Assembly (NCBI GenBank): GCA_028554795.2
Contig: CM068832.1
Location: 81,735,180 to 81,799,179 of the forward strand
Source: Sinohyriopsis cumingii
Taxonomy: Eukaryota > Mollusca > Bivalvia > Unionida > Unionidae
DNA: 64,000 bases
Direction: 5' to 3'
Part shown: in pieces, positions 33,669-46,735 of the stretch
Position numbering within the stretch: the first letter of the stretch is position 1
Layout of the letters: each line of letters starts with the position of its first letter
Translations under genes and position numbers: made by a program
Notes under the pieces: model-generated
Databases searched by the model: none
What the model was told of the DNA's origin: nothing
What the model saw: only the letters and a program-made list of their open reading frames with translations

Positions 33669-34528
33669 ACAATAAAACCAAATTGGTCATAATAATAGTT
33701 TCTGTATAATCTGTAGATGTATGTATGTAATTCAAGGTTCAAATCTGCGTTGTAATAAATGCATTATTACGCGATAAGACATTACAAACCAATAAACTTC
33801 ACATATCAAATGAAAATGTAAATTTAACACTTACCCCTATGGCTGGAGAACAATATAGAGCGTACACTCCTTAACGTAATCCAAAACGACCAGTGTCGGT
33901 TTTAGAAATTGATCTTGCTTAAATCCAAAGGAGAGTGAGCAAAAGTCAGGGTAAAATACCCGTGCATATCATGTTATTAATGTTCCTTCGTCACAAGTAA
34001 TCTCTGGCTAGGTACATGTTAATACAGTCGCTTACCTGGAAAAACACGTATTCACCCTATATAACATTGTACGCATGTACAACGAGAAATAGTAAAATAG
34101 TTCCAAGGCAAAACCAAGTTATTTCTTTGCCTAATTCTGTGGCAAACAAGGTGACAACACTAAATAGCACGAACAACAACAAAAATTTGTGATTCCGCAA
34201 TGACATATAATAATGGCCCGATATATACAGGATCTAAGTAAGCACTTACTATTGAAAAGGAAGGGGAGGGGGTTGTATTCGAATTTCAATGTGAATGCCA
34301 ATTACCATGAATTTTTAATCTCATTTAGGAAATATAATAATTCACAAGTCTTGATAATAAAGCGGTAACCACCATGTTGCGATATACCCAAATTAGTATA
34401 TATGGTCTTTGGGGCGACTTCTTCAACCACCATCGGGTGACTTCTCCCGACACATTGGCGAAGTTCAGCTTGGAGCGAGTTCTCCTTGGCACGAGTTCTT
34501 ACCGAGATGAGTTCTCTACTATGGAAGC

Positions 34529-34740
34529 AGTTTGCGGTATTTGTTTTTGCCAAGACGGATACGTTGTAAACACACTACATCCCATATATTGATGTTTCTC
34601 TTCAACTTAGTAACCTATTAAATTTATATTTTGAAATTTTCCATTTTTTTAAAAAATCGGCTTATATTGTTTGGTATCTCTTGTCATTGAGTGGCATTGT
34701 AACGTTGTATTTTCTATTACAAAATGTAGTGTATTCCCTT
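34529..34740. repeat. ~200-bp dispersed repeat, copy 2
   Basis: Partner of 30997-31200 (see there). It overlaps the end of a 72-codon plus-strand frame (34374-34592) that I do not accept as a gene. Confidence 0.7.
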
Positions 34741-37570
34741 CTCATAGCCATGTTCTTCTCGGATAAACCTGTTTACTTGCAACATCGTTCAGTTTAGCAG
34801 GGTTCCTGCCACAAAGTTAGGAAAAGATTTAAGACCATTTCCAGACATTTTCCAGACCAAAAATACAAATTTCCAGACCTAACCATGTGACAGGTTTACT
34901 AACATAATCGCTAATGATAGTAAGAGGGGATGACATTTTCAGAATTTTATACTAAATAAAAATGGAATGTTTCCTGCATAATTCAAGTGTGCTTATCTAA
35001 AACTGGACTCATCTTCATGATATCTTTTCCGATAAATTCTCAGGAAGCATTGAACCACATGCACCGTCTACCATTTTTAATATTTTCTTGGTCACTTGCA
35101 AAATCGTGACCTCACGTTATTTCAAGCTGACGTTTGCATATTTCTTACATATGTAAGCCTCTCTATGCATTTTGTTCAAGTGCCCACCCCACTATGTTTG
35201 TGTGAAATGCTGTATTATTTAGTGATACACATGTGGAGATTATATGTTGCTCTTAAAATTTAATGTTTTATGCATACTTTCTGTGTAGAGAATTCAAGAT
35301 TGAACTCATATTTATGATTTTGTTTCAAATAAATTCACACCTTGCATCCAAACACAAGCATAATCCACTATTTTAATATTTGTCTTTGGTCACTTTTTGC
35401 ATAATCGTAACCTCGTGGTTATTTCAAGCTGAAATATTCATATTTCTTACATATGGTAGTATAGAAATATTTTATGAACATTCAGTTCTATAATAAATTT
35501 ACTTTTGAATTGTTTCTGGTATTTCTTAACGCCTCTGTCCCTTGTTTAAGTGATCTCCCACACTCATTTATTTCATAAAATACCCTAAAGATGAGTCATA
35601 CAAAAGTTGAACTTATATCTTACTCTTAACTCATTACATCATTCTTGCACATGCACATGTTGATCTGAAATCACAATTTAGTAACAGAAATTACCACTTC
35701 AGAATTAAATTGTTATAATATATATTTAGTCAATTTTTATATCTTTAAAAATAATGACAAAAATAAACAAACTGGAAAATACCTTACACTGAATACTTCC
35801 ACAATTCTACAAAAAATGACAGTCATATGGACAAAATTCTTGAAAAAGTCCACGTTCACACTTTTATATTGTACAGGTTTTCCACTAATTTATTATTACA
35901 GTAAATCAGCATTTCTTTGGTGTAAATTGCGTATGTTGCAACATTGAATTTTGGATGTCAATTTTTTTCTACTTTCTTAATAATTCTGATCAACTTTGAG
36001 CAATATCATACAGTTCAAGAAGTAGTCTTAAATTGTGAAAGTCTTAAAGTCTTAAATTGCGAGAGAAGAACCTGTCACAGAGTTCTCACGAACTATTTAT
36101 GATTATTAGACTCTTGGAATAAAGTGATATGTACAAATCAAGTGTTTCCCTCTCTTTATAATGTCAGCAGTCAGAATCGATAATATAAAAATGCCATGAA
36201 TGGGTTTTCTTTTATTCAAAATAATTTGAATCTAACTTATTTCTGCATACACTAAACAGCACAATTTTAAATTAAATCGGCCTAACAATGTCTCTAGCTA
36301 TCATGCGTGTTTTATAAATATATGTACAAGTATAACCTCGAAAATACATTACACAAAAGCTCTACCCAGTATCTTTAACACATTAAATATACTGAATAAA
36401 AAACGTGTGTGTATCATCTGATTACTTGGTATAACTGTTTGCTTTATTTAAAAAACGTGTTTTTGTGTGTTAATGAACTCAATTTTATGCCGTATTATTG
36501 GCATTATTTACATTTTTACGGACCCATATGCCGGGAAGAGTTACTGTTCTTGCCAGCTAATGCGCGTCGAAGACTATCAAAGTCAAATAAAATCCAACGA
36601 AATTAAACTGAATACTCACCAGCTCAGCACAACACTTAAATTACTGAAATAATTCATGTAATGGAAAAGGTAGATTAATCTTCAACGAGTCAGCAAACAC
36701 CAGACAAAATTTAGTGGCCTTCTCCCAGTTAAAATGTGTTAGATATGGTCATTTCAAAATAACATTAAGGTTGCATGCGTGGGAGAACCCCGAAAATTTA
36801 AAAAAGCTCTAGAAAAATCGGGCCATGAATGTGGTTAAGCAGTTTATTCGACCTTTGGATATATGGTACACACATAACCGCAGATAAGAATATAGTGGTG
36901 TGCAGTTTGACTATTAGGACAGGCTCCGAGAATTCGGATTGTAATTTTATTCTGTTACCGCAATCCGTAAATTTAGTTGGCTGGTACGTTGAATGAAATC
37001 ATACAAATATAAATTTTTCTGTAAACGTCTTAGTATGCCCTCAACCATACCAAAATAAAAATGAAAGGTATACAAGCTGATACTATTAATAAGATCAGGT
37101 CATTGAAACGCGAGGAACAAATAATTGCCACTCTTGAATCCAGCCAATTTTCAAGCTACCGTCCTTGATCAATCTTGGTGCCCTATGTAGAAATACCCTC
37201 ATTTGTTACGAATTTAAAAAAACATGTAAACTATCACTGCGAACAGCATTAATGACATTTGTGCTAACCTTTTGTTAAATATACAAAAGAGCATCATCCT
37301 TGAAATAAGTGCTATTCACTTATGCAAAATTCAAATTTACTATGAAATATATCCACTTCTTTGATAAGAATGTACAGTATAATTGTTAAATATACAAATA
37401 CTAATACATGCCAGTCATATATCCGTTTGTTTTCTTTATTTGTCAGAAGCCTTCCTTGAAACAATTATGGCTGTGAGGTCAGACCTACAAAATAATATGG
37501 CAGGGTAAAATTAACTTTGTAGAAATTTATATAAACACTCTTAAACATCTAAAATAATTACTTAACAGAC
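34741..37570. other. Intergenic, no gene seen; diverged ~300-bp duplication
   Basis: A diverged direct duplication is visible at 35012-35165 and 35311-35460: TCTTGGTCACTTGCAAAATC versus CTTTGGTCACTTTTTGCATA, both followed by TTATTTCAAGCTGA and ATATTTCTTACATATG. The rest is AT-rich single-copy DNA with short chance frames. Confidence 0.55.
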
Positions 37571-39060
37571 TTGATCTGTTTCGGTTTGGTTCGAAATGTA
37601 CTTCAACTTTTTAAAATTCATAGAAATCCTGATCATAATTTACATTTAAAATGTCGAGGACGACCCATTATATCAGGTTATAATTTATATACTGAAAACC
37701 TATCTAAATTTATTGAAAGTGTTTTACAACTTTTAATGAAATCACTTCCTTCATATATTAAAGATATATCTGATTTCATTAAAAAGTTGAAGTCTATTCT
37801 ACAGCTATCTGATAACTCAATCCTTGTATCATTAGACGTAACATCACTATATACCAACATTCCGCATGCAGATGGTATTGAAGCATGTAAATATTTTATT
37901 GATAACAATCTTAATAATAGCACACTATCTAGTGAAGATATATGTAAAATAATAAAACTTATCTTGGAAAACAATTATTTTCAATTCAATAATATGAATT
38001 ACATACAAATAATGGGTACGGCAATGGGTAGTCCTATGGCTCCTTCATACTCTTCCCTTTTCATGTGTAAGTTAGAAAAGATTTTCTTCAAAACAAAAAG
38101 TTTAATCCATCTGTTTGGTTTAGATTTTTAGATGACATATTTATGATCTGGAACCATTCAACTGAAGAACTGAAAAATAATATTGATCGCCTAAATCATT
38201 TTCACCCAACGATTAAATTTATTTATAATGCATTTACTACGCATATTTCATTTTTAAATCCAAATGAAATATAAAAAATATTGATAACAATATATCTACA
38301 AATATTCATATCAAGGAAACTAATATAAGCAAACATGTGGAATATTCTTCATGTCATCCCATGTCATGTAAAAACGGTATACCATATAGCCAGGCCAAAA
38401 GATACCGATGCATTATTTCAGATAATTGTCAATTACAATATTCGTTGAATAAATTACAAACTTATTTCCAAAATAAAAATTATCCTACACATAGAATAGA
38501 TTCTGCGCTGAACTCAGCCCGTAATATTACTCAACACGAGGCTTTAAGCACAGCAGAATGTAAAATAGAGAACGATATAATACGTTTCACAATACAATAT
38601 AATCGTTCATTTACCTAACAGATGTCGTACAATTAATCAATTTTATAGTCTCCTAATTTTATCAAATAAAACCAGCGTAAAATCACTTTACACAAGTAAA
38701 CCAATTCTAGCTTATAGAAGACCCAAGAATTTGCAAGATTTTCTAATTAGAACTAAACAGACAGAAAAAAGACAATTTTCGACATCTAAATGTAACAGAC
38801 ACGGTGCTCTCAATTTGCAAACATAAGAGAAAGTACTTCTTTCAGTAGCGCTAATACAAAATATGTATTTTCACTACGTGAAAACACTAAATGCATATCA
38901 ACTGATGTGATTCATTTGATTACTCGTAAACGATGTAGCGTGCAATGTGTTGGACAAACACTTCAACAAGTTTCTAAGAGAATGAATAATCATCGCTTTC
39001 ATATAAAAAATATAGAGATCCTCAGTATTAAAGGAACTTTATTATTTCAACACACCTTAG
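37571..39060 (+). pseudogene. Second Penelope-like element (PLE-2), broken
   Basis: The RT part contains CRGRPIISG, LVSLDVTSLYTNIPHADGIE, IMGTAMGSPMAPSYSSLFM and, after a frameshift at about 38105-38130, WFRFLDDIFMIW with the catalytic DD. The thumb follows (NHFHPTIKFIYN). At 38337-38618 is the YSSCHPMSCKNGIPYSQAKR region. At about 38780-38900 a Cys-containing linker appears in another frame. At 38905-39010 HLITRKRCSVQCVGQT and NNHRFHIKN give the GIY-YIG domain. The 5' N-terminal domain is missing. It is a different subfamily from PLE-1: the LDV.S.YTN and GTA.G... blocks differ clearly. Confidence 0.86.
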
Positions 39061-39345
39061 CACCAATAATCATTCTCTACTCGATTTTTCTTTCATGCCT
39101 ATATATATTGTGCATGGTGACATGTATAGACTCATAATAAAAACTTACTGGAGTCGTAAGTTAGATACTTTGTATCCTTATGGCATTAATGCCAAAGCAC
39201 TATATAAAATTGTATACATTTCTTTTAAATTGATATATTATATATCCTTTATAACAATATAATTATATGCATGACTGTTTGCCTTTGTTTCATTCTATTA
39301 TTTTACTTCTTCAGGTTTCATTAGAGACTCGTCTATCTTTTAGAT

Positions 39346-39348
<3 letters not shown>

Positions 39349-39416
<68 letters not shown>
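39349..39416. repeat. (TA)n microsatellite
   Basis: About 34 TA repeats immediately before the palindromic element. Confidence 0.97.
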
Positions 39417-39569
<153 letters not shown>

Positions 39570-39779
39570 TTATGACGTTACGTAATAACGTAATTGTTAT
39601 TTTAAAATAAAAGACGTCATCTGTTTTCTTTCAAAACATTTCGTGCCTGAAGAAGCATAAATGAGAGACTAGTTGCACAGAATTTTCGGTGTTTGTGTTT
39701 TATTAAAATCCAAATTCTATTGTTGTACAGACAACAAAAACACACATACATACATACATACATGTATGCATGCATGCAT

Positions 39780-39816
<37 letters not shown>

Positions 39817-40024
39817 ACTGTCGCTGTAGCCACGCCATTTGACTAAACGTTTTTACCATTTATTATTATTACTCGTTCAATAATTAATATTATATCTTGT
39901 ACTGTCTTTTGCATTTCTTGCTATTATAAACTTCCAATAACATCTTTTTCTGACAAATCATTTAGCTTGTACGTTACTGACGTTACTGCTATTGTTGTTA
40001 GAATTTTAATAACAAATACCCCCC

Positions 40025-40081
<57 letters not shown>

Positions 40082-40205
40082 TACCATCGTAGAAAGATAT
40101 GGGCGAAAATACATAAAAGACGAGCATAAAAGACTTTTGCTTTTGTCCTACGACGATGCCTCTGGACAAAAGAATGAGGGGAAATGCTAGGCAAAACCGA
40201 CCAAA

Positions 40206-40263
<58 letters not shown>

Positions 40264-40699
40264 GGCTCACATCAACTGTAAATATATGAAAATGTAACTG
40301 AAAGACTGAACGTTCAGTGTTCAAGGCTCCAATTATGTCTTTGTAGTGCTCAACTTTCTTCCTTAAAACTATCTTTTATGTTTAAATCAAAAATGTCTTA
40401 TATTGATTTAATCAATGTCAATACAAATAGAAACTAAAAAATAAAAAAATAAAAAAAAAAAAAAAAAAAATAACCAAACAAAACAACAACAACAAAGCAA
40501 AACAAATACTTATCAATACTTATCAATATGCAGACGTGATTGCGAATAGCAACAAAAGACACGGAACTACATTCTGTAGATGGCACATAAGCATCATTGT
40601 AAAAAATATCAACTTTCTGGACGAAAATCTAAGTGAAATTGATATACTTGTTTACGATATACTCGTCGATAAGCCTTATCAAGATGTAATTAATTAATA

Positions 40700-40737
<38 letters not shown>
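39780..40737. repeat. Cluster of microsatellites: (CA)n, (CA)n, (AG)n, (AAT)n
   Basis: (CA)n at 39780-39811 preceded by CATA/CATG runs; (CA)n at 40034-40079; (AG)n at 40209-40260; poly(A)-rich at 40440-40475; (AAT)n at 40697-40737 followed by (CAG)n. No gene seen in 39570-41007. Confidence 0.95.
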
Positions 40738-40739
<2 letters not shown>

Positions 40740-41007
40740 GCAGCAGCAGCAGCAATAATAATAATAATAATAATGCCTGCATTATAAAACAATGTTGTAT
40801 AGTAATGGTAAACAAGCCTTTAGAAGAGAAACCCTCACTGCGTGCTTATCAAGCAGCTTATGAAATAGAGATTGTTATCTAGTTAATATTGGCCATTATT
40901 ATTATTTATTTATTTTGTCTTCTTCAGCAGGTACATTATGACTCCTCTGTTTGATCTTAAACCAAATGGAAGCAGTTTTAGGAGTTGGAAACGTATTCAA
41001 CCGAGTT

Positions 41008-41135
41008 GTTAATCTAGCATAATATAATATTTCTATATAACATAATCGTTAGCGTTTGCCCGAAAAGTGGTTACCTTTCTCGGTTTTTTGAATGAAACAT
41101 TTTAGGGAGACAACAGGGAGAGAGAGAGAGAAAAT

Positions 41136-41194
<59 letters not shown>

Positions 41195-42496
41195 AGAGAA
41201 AATATCATAAGCTGACATAAATAAAAATTACTGCATGTATCATCGAGTTTATATAGTATTTCATACTACCGAGCTTAGAATTAATATGAAACCAACAATT
41301 CAACAGATCAGTTCGATACAGAAGTTAGTAATTATGATGCATAGCGAAGATAGTCATGGGAGACTAATCAGTAAACTATTTATTCACGATTTATACGAGT
41401 TATCTTTCTTATATCAAAAGTTGCGTTGTAGCAGTATGATTATAAAACTATTGATTTGACTACACAAGGAATATACAAATGTTAGAAAAGGTAAATTCTT
41501 TATGTAAGTAACAGTACAATTATTCCTTTATTCTACGTGTCTGTGTTGTGGTGGAAAGCGCAGACGCATGTAAATAGAGGTAAAACACTTTGTCAACTTA
41601 TGGCCACTTTCTTCCCTTGCTTTTCTACTTGTTGGCAACACTCCCTATGTGCTATTCAGGCTGATGAATCGGACAGTAATTCCACGTTTTTTTTTTTCTT
41701 CAGATTCTAGATGACAGTCTGCCTACTGCTCAAAATCTCATTCTTTTTAGCATCGCCTGTTCTTGGAATCCCCACTTAAAACACTTCTCACCACTCTCTG
41801 TATACGTCCTCCTTTGTTATCTCCAGAAGACCTGGTTCCACTGTAGATCTAGCATTTCAGTCTTTTGATACTTATGACTATCATAAACTATTTAGTCCGA
41901 TTTCAGAAAAGTGTCTTCATGGAGTGCTTTAAGGTCTTTTTTAAAATTTAAACAACAGTTTCAGATGTGTCCACACACTACAATTAATACTAACTGCTTG
42001 GAGTATTTAGAATGGTTGGGTTTCGTGGGTTTAATAACATTTAACATATGGTATGCTACTCATGGTAATCGGCATATTTTATGAAGGAATATCCCTTGGA
42101 AATCAATGGAAACACCAACTAAACAAAAATAGCACCTGACAAGCAATTTCATATATCGACATTCACAGGACCAGAAACATGAACCCAGAGACATTATTTT
42201 TTCTTCTGCAACGTTTTTTGCCAGAAATACTTTATTAGAATCCAAATTGATGCACATCACTTATAATATATTCAAACCGTATTTATTTATTCTCAAGTAT
42301 TTATTGAATTGTTTTATGTTGTTTTGTTATCATGTCACTGGTGTTTCATAATTGATTATTAGATTTTACTCTGAGTATACCATGTTGTGTGCATACAACA
42401 ATCTACATAATCATATGTATTCAGAAACAATACAGTACAGAATTACACAGTAGAACTACAACTGTTTTGCCAACTTTTATCAAACTTCGATCAGGT
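41008..42496. repeat. Tandem segmental duplication, copy 1 (1489 bp)
   Basis: Starts GTTAATCTAGCATAATATAA and ends CAAACTTCGATCAGGT. Copy 2 follows with no spacer. I count roughly 15 substitutions plus microsatellite length differences, i.e. ~99% identity. The unit contains an (AG)n run at ~41143-41186 that is longer than in copy 2. No coding gene was recognised. Confidence 0.96.
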
Positions 42497-42619
42497 GTTA
42501 ATCTAACATAATATAATATTTCTATATAACATAATCGTTAGCGTTTGCCCGAAAAATGGTTACCTTTCTCGGTTTTTTGAATGAAACATTTTAGGGAGGC
42601 AACAGGGAGAGAGAGAGAG

Positions 42620-42670
<51 letters not shown>

Positions 42671-43972
42671 AGAGAAAATATCATAAGCTGACATAAATAA
42701 AAATTACAGCAAGTATCATCGAGTTTATATAGTATTTCATACTACCGAGCTTAGAATTAATATGAAACCAACAATTCAACAGATCAGTTCGATACAGAAG
42801 TTAGTGATTATGATGCATAGCGAAGATAGTCATGGGAGACTAATCAATAAACTATTTATTCACGATTTATACGAGTTATCTTTCTTATATCAAAAGTTGC
42901 GTTGTAGCAGTATGATTATAAAACTATTGATTTGACTACACAAGGAATATACAAATGTTAGAAAAGGTAAATTCTTTATGTAAGTAACAGTACAATTATT
43001 CCTTTATTCTACGTGTCTGTGTTGTGGTGGAAAGCGCAGACGCATGTAAATAGAGGTAAAACACTTTGTCAACTCATGGCCACTTTCTTCCCTTGCTTTT
43101 CTACTTGTTGGCAACACTCCCTATGTGCTATTCAGGCTGATGAATCGGTTAGTAATTCCACTTTTTTTTTCTTCTTCAGATTCTAGATGACAGTCTGCCT
43201 ACTGCTCAAAATCTCATTCTTTTTAGCATCGCCTGTTCTTGGAATCCCCACTTAAAACACTTCTCACCACTCTCTGTATACGTCCTCCTTTGTTATCTCC
43301 AGAAGACCAGGTTCCACTGTAGATCTAGCATTTCAGTCTTTTGATACTTATGACTATCATAAACTATTTAGTCCGATTTCAGAAAAGTGTCTTCATGGAG
43401 TGCTTTAAGGTCTTTTTTAAAATTTAAACAACAGTTTCAGATGTGTCCACACACTACAATTAATACTAACTGCTTGGAGTATTTAGAATGGTTGGGTTTC
43501 GTGGGTTTAATAACATTTAACATGTGGTATGCTACTCATGGTAATCGGCATATTTTATGAAGGAATATCCCATGGAAATCAATGGAAACACCAACTAAAC
43601 AGAAATAGCACCTGACAAGCAATTTCATATATCGACATTCACAGGACCAGAAACATGAACCCAGAGACATTATTTTTTCTTCTGCAACGTTTTTTGCCAG
43701 AAATACTTTATTAGAATCCAAATTGATGCACATCACTTATAATATATTCAAACCGTATTTATTTATTCTCAAGTATTTATTGAATTGTTTTATGTTGTTT
43801 TGTTATCATGTCACTGGTGTTTCATAATTGATTATTAGATTTTACTCTGAGTATACCATGTTGTGTGCATACAACAATCTACATAATCATATGTATTCAG
43901 AAACAATACAGTACAGAATTACACAGTAGAACTACAACTGTTTTGCCAACTTTTATCAAACTTCGATCAGGT
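42497..43972. repeat. Tandem segmental duplication, copy 2 (1476 bp)
   Basis: Starts GTTAATCTAACATAATATAA and ends CAAACTTCGATCAGGT at 43972. It has a shorter (AG)n run (~42623-42660). Both copies contain the same 66-codon minus-strand frame with one residue changed. This reflects recent duplication, not selection. Confidence 0.96.
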
Positions 43973-44256
43973 ATATTAATCTCACAGTGGCAAAACACTC
44001 AGGCAATGCGCTGCAAGATCACCTAAATACTGTGCATATATGTTGTTCATTGTTGAAATTGTCATAGAACTAGACAGTAATTTTGGGCTCTTGACTAGTA
44101 ACAAGGTGAACCAATCACATACATGATTCTCACATGGCTATGTATCAATCTCAGTCAAAACAGGTAATCGTAGATCATTATCATATATGTATATATCCCA
44201 AGGTAAATCAAAATATGGTCTTCAGGGTAGTAACAATCTCAATCAATAAACAAAAG

Positions 44257-44412
44257 CAGTGCCGTCGTAAGGTATGGGCACACTGGGCAGTTGCCCAGGG
44301 CCTCACGCTTCTAGGGGCATCATGCTGCCCATATTGTTAATGAATATTGACCGGTAGGGGTCCCCAGTGCATTGCTTTGCCTAGAGCCTAAAATGTTGTT
44401 AAGACGGCACTG
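44257..44412. mobile_element. hAT-like MITE, 156 bp
   Basis: Terminal inverted repeats CAGTGCCGTCGTAA at the left and TTAAGACGGCACTG at the right pair with one mismatch. Flanking 8-mers AACAAAAG (44249-44256) and AATAAAAG (44413-44420) match at 7 of 8, as expected for an 8-bp hAT target duplication. The interior has a second inverted pair (GGGCA...TGCCC). It has no coding capacity. Confidence 0.75.
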
Positions 44413-44420
44413 AATAAAAG

Positions 44421-45698
44421 ATCATTTTATTAGAGTGTATTGAAATAGTGATTGAATTAGTCCAAGAGATTCATGATATCAGCATATATGCAGAATAGTA
44501 TCAACCTTATATGAGAAATATGGCCGACAAAGTGACAACATGGATTGCCAATCAGATCCGAAATTACATTAAGAGCATGCATGTGTATTATTCATTATCG
44601 AACGATTAAAATATTTTTTATTTTTTTATTTTATAAAGGCGCATTTCATGTTTGATAAAAATCAAATCAGAAATATGGGGTAGTAATGATAATTTTGTCT
44701 TATGACCAAGTCACCTGAACGAAAAAGATGACGCAATGCAATATACATTTCTGAATAATGTGCACATAGTACAAATGATGACTCATAACACATACTCACC
44801 TTTATAGAAGCCAATTGAAACTGTCAATTCATTTTTCTTTGTGGTTTTGTGAAAAACGCCATATACATGGATACCTAATGTTGTGGACTGTGCATAGCGT
44901 CCTATAGTTTTCACACAATAAAATGCAACCAGCAAGACATAGAGGTGAATCGTCAGCCATTTAATATGTGTGTAAGATCGTATATATTTGCTATTTGTTT
45001 GGGACATCATAAACCGATTTTTAAAGTAAATGTAGTGTCCACAATATATTCCGGGACAGATCTTTGTTTTGAGTCGTAAGTTTAGGGAAATCGTCTCAGT
45101 TATAATATAAGTGCTGAGATGGTAAAAGTATTACTGTGGCTTTCAAGTGTAACATATTAAAAATGAAATCATAATAGGTTTCAAAGAATGTATACTCGGT
45201 GTGTCACTTAGAGTACCTCTGCTGCTTCAGTGTTTCAATTTATTTTCGAAATTAATGTTAATACTTTTCAAAACGAATCCAACGTCGGTTTTCCTAAATT
45301 AGAATAGTTGTATATGAAAATATTGCCGCATCTAAAACCAAAGAACGCATGCCTTCGTAGGAAGCGTGTTTTGTAAATAAAAAACAACAACATTTTTTGT
45401 ATTAGATAGTCCAAATTGAAACAAGGGGTTTATTTCTCTCCACACGGTGCATGCATTAGTATTGCAAGCTTTTATAGTTTCCCGCCTTGTTTTCATATTC
45501 GATAAATAATGTCAGCAGGGAACAATACAGTACATAACGTAGTCTATCAGAATACGTTTGTAGCCAATGATAGCAAAACTAGTGTCATTTGCACTCATAT
45601 TTAAATTATTTTCTTCCTTTGTTTGCAAACTAACATAATCTGTTGTTTTATACCATGCACTGAGTCATGCGTCAATTGCTAGTGCCCCTAAAGCTGCT

Positions 45699-45699
<1 letters not shown>
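44421..45699. other. Intergenic, no gene seen
   Basis: AT-rich; no motif recognised. A 75-codon minus-strand frame at 44783-45010 has no family signature. Confidence 0.5.

Positions 45700-45767
<68 letters not shown>
45700..45767. repeat. (CT)n microsatellite
   Basis: CT dinucleotide run interrupted once by CTCGCTC. Confidence 0.97.
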
Positions 45768-45770
<3 letters not shown>

Positions 45771-45837
45771 TTTGCGATGTTGCAGTGTCCACCCCATGTT
45801 CAATCCTCAGAGATTCAAGTACGATTCATGTCTATAA

Positions 45838-46094
45838 GGGGCCCCGAGTAGCCGAGTGGTCTAAAGCGCTCTCCGTTACGGATCACTGCCATCTCACCTC
45901 TGTCTGCGGCGGTTCGAGTCTAGGATTCAGCCAATGTGGGTATGTGAGAAAGCTTGCCAGTAGCTTCTCGTGGGTCGGTGGTTCTTTCCGGGGTTTTCCC
46001 GGGTTCTTCCTCCACCATTAATACTGGCCGCCGTGTATAGCCTATCGTGTGCTGAAAAATGGCGTTAAGCCCCAAAACAACAACAACAAAAATT
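45838..46094 (+). mobile_element. tRNA-derived SINE (family A), copy 8
   Basis: The head GGGGCCCCGAGTAGCCGAGT, full A and B boxes and body, and the end GGCGTTAAGCCCCAAAACAA are present. Target-site duplication ATGTCTATA at 45828-45836 and 46095-46103. The low divergence of the body suggests a fairly recent insertion. It is the only family A copy outside the ACADL region. Confidence 0.93.
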
Positions 46095-46103
46095 ATGTCT
46101 ATA

Positions 46104-46735
46104 TCTTCATGCCGATAAATAACATCTCGCTGTTTCTACCGATGCACAACCTGGATGTGTAAGCTACATCACAGTGTATGATTCTGGACAGTGAAAACAT
46201 TTATTTTGTTCCTAAACCGCTAATGAAGAACAAAAATACAAATAAGAACAGGATAAGGTTAGATTCAGTCAGGGCATAAATATGAAACCCGTTCTTGTCC
46301 ACGTTAGTACTCTTATAATAACTACATCCTCTTGTGTCATCTTGCTTCTACCAATAATACTCATCTGCTAGGCAAATCAGGCTGCAATTATTTATATAAA
46401 AATCAACAATTCAATGCTCCAGTGTGAGGTAAAATTATAATACAAACATGACCAATCACCTAATCTTTTTTTTCTTTCTTTGTTATTTTATAAAATTAAT
46501 TATAATTTGTTTTATTTTATATTTCTTTTACATTGTATTCTTTGATCGTCTTTCGGAAATTAAGCAACATTATGGACACTCGCATATTTAAGATCAAATA
46601 GTTTATAGTAATAGCAATGATCTTTGATACTACTGCTACTGCTACTACTACTACTACTACTACTAAATATACTAATATCTAAATTGGATTGCAAAATTGT
46701 TTTATATATCAACACAATTATGTTAAATCGCGGCA
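46104..46735. other. Intergenic, no gene seen
   Basis: AT-rich sequence with a short (CTA)n run near 46640. Confidence 0.5.

Larger units (their letters stand above)
32813..34150. repeat. Dispersed repeat R1, copy A
   Basis: About 1.34 kb with a direct partner at 46736-49225. Shared landmarks include GTGAGAAAGATGGAAATTTA, CTTGTACAGTCGCACGATTC, GTCCGTGGCACAGACATACG, AATTGGTCATAATAATAG and CCCCTATGGCTGGAGAACAA. Internal short arrays differ in copy number between the copies. No protein domain was recognised. On the minus strand both copies keep donor-like sites (GGG|GTAAGTG and CCAG|GTAAGCG). Confidence 0.85.

Noticed and set aside
33533..33742. Cys/Asp-rich 69-codon minus-strand frame resembling a small cysteine-rich peptide
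   Set aside because: It is an artefact of an 18-bp tandem repeat; the array is contracted in the partner copy of R1.
34302..34592. Overlapping 83-codon (minus) and 72-codon (plus) frames
   Set aside because: No recognised family or splice sites, and the plus frame ends inside a dispersed repeat.
42060..43736. Same 66-codon minus-strand frame at 42060-42260 and 43536-43736, apparent conservation
   Set aside because: The two are copies from a ~99% identical tandem duplication, so similarity reflects recent copying. A companion plus-strand frame (41235-41459) loses its ATG in copy 2.
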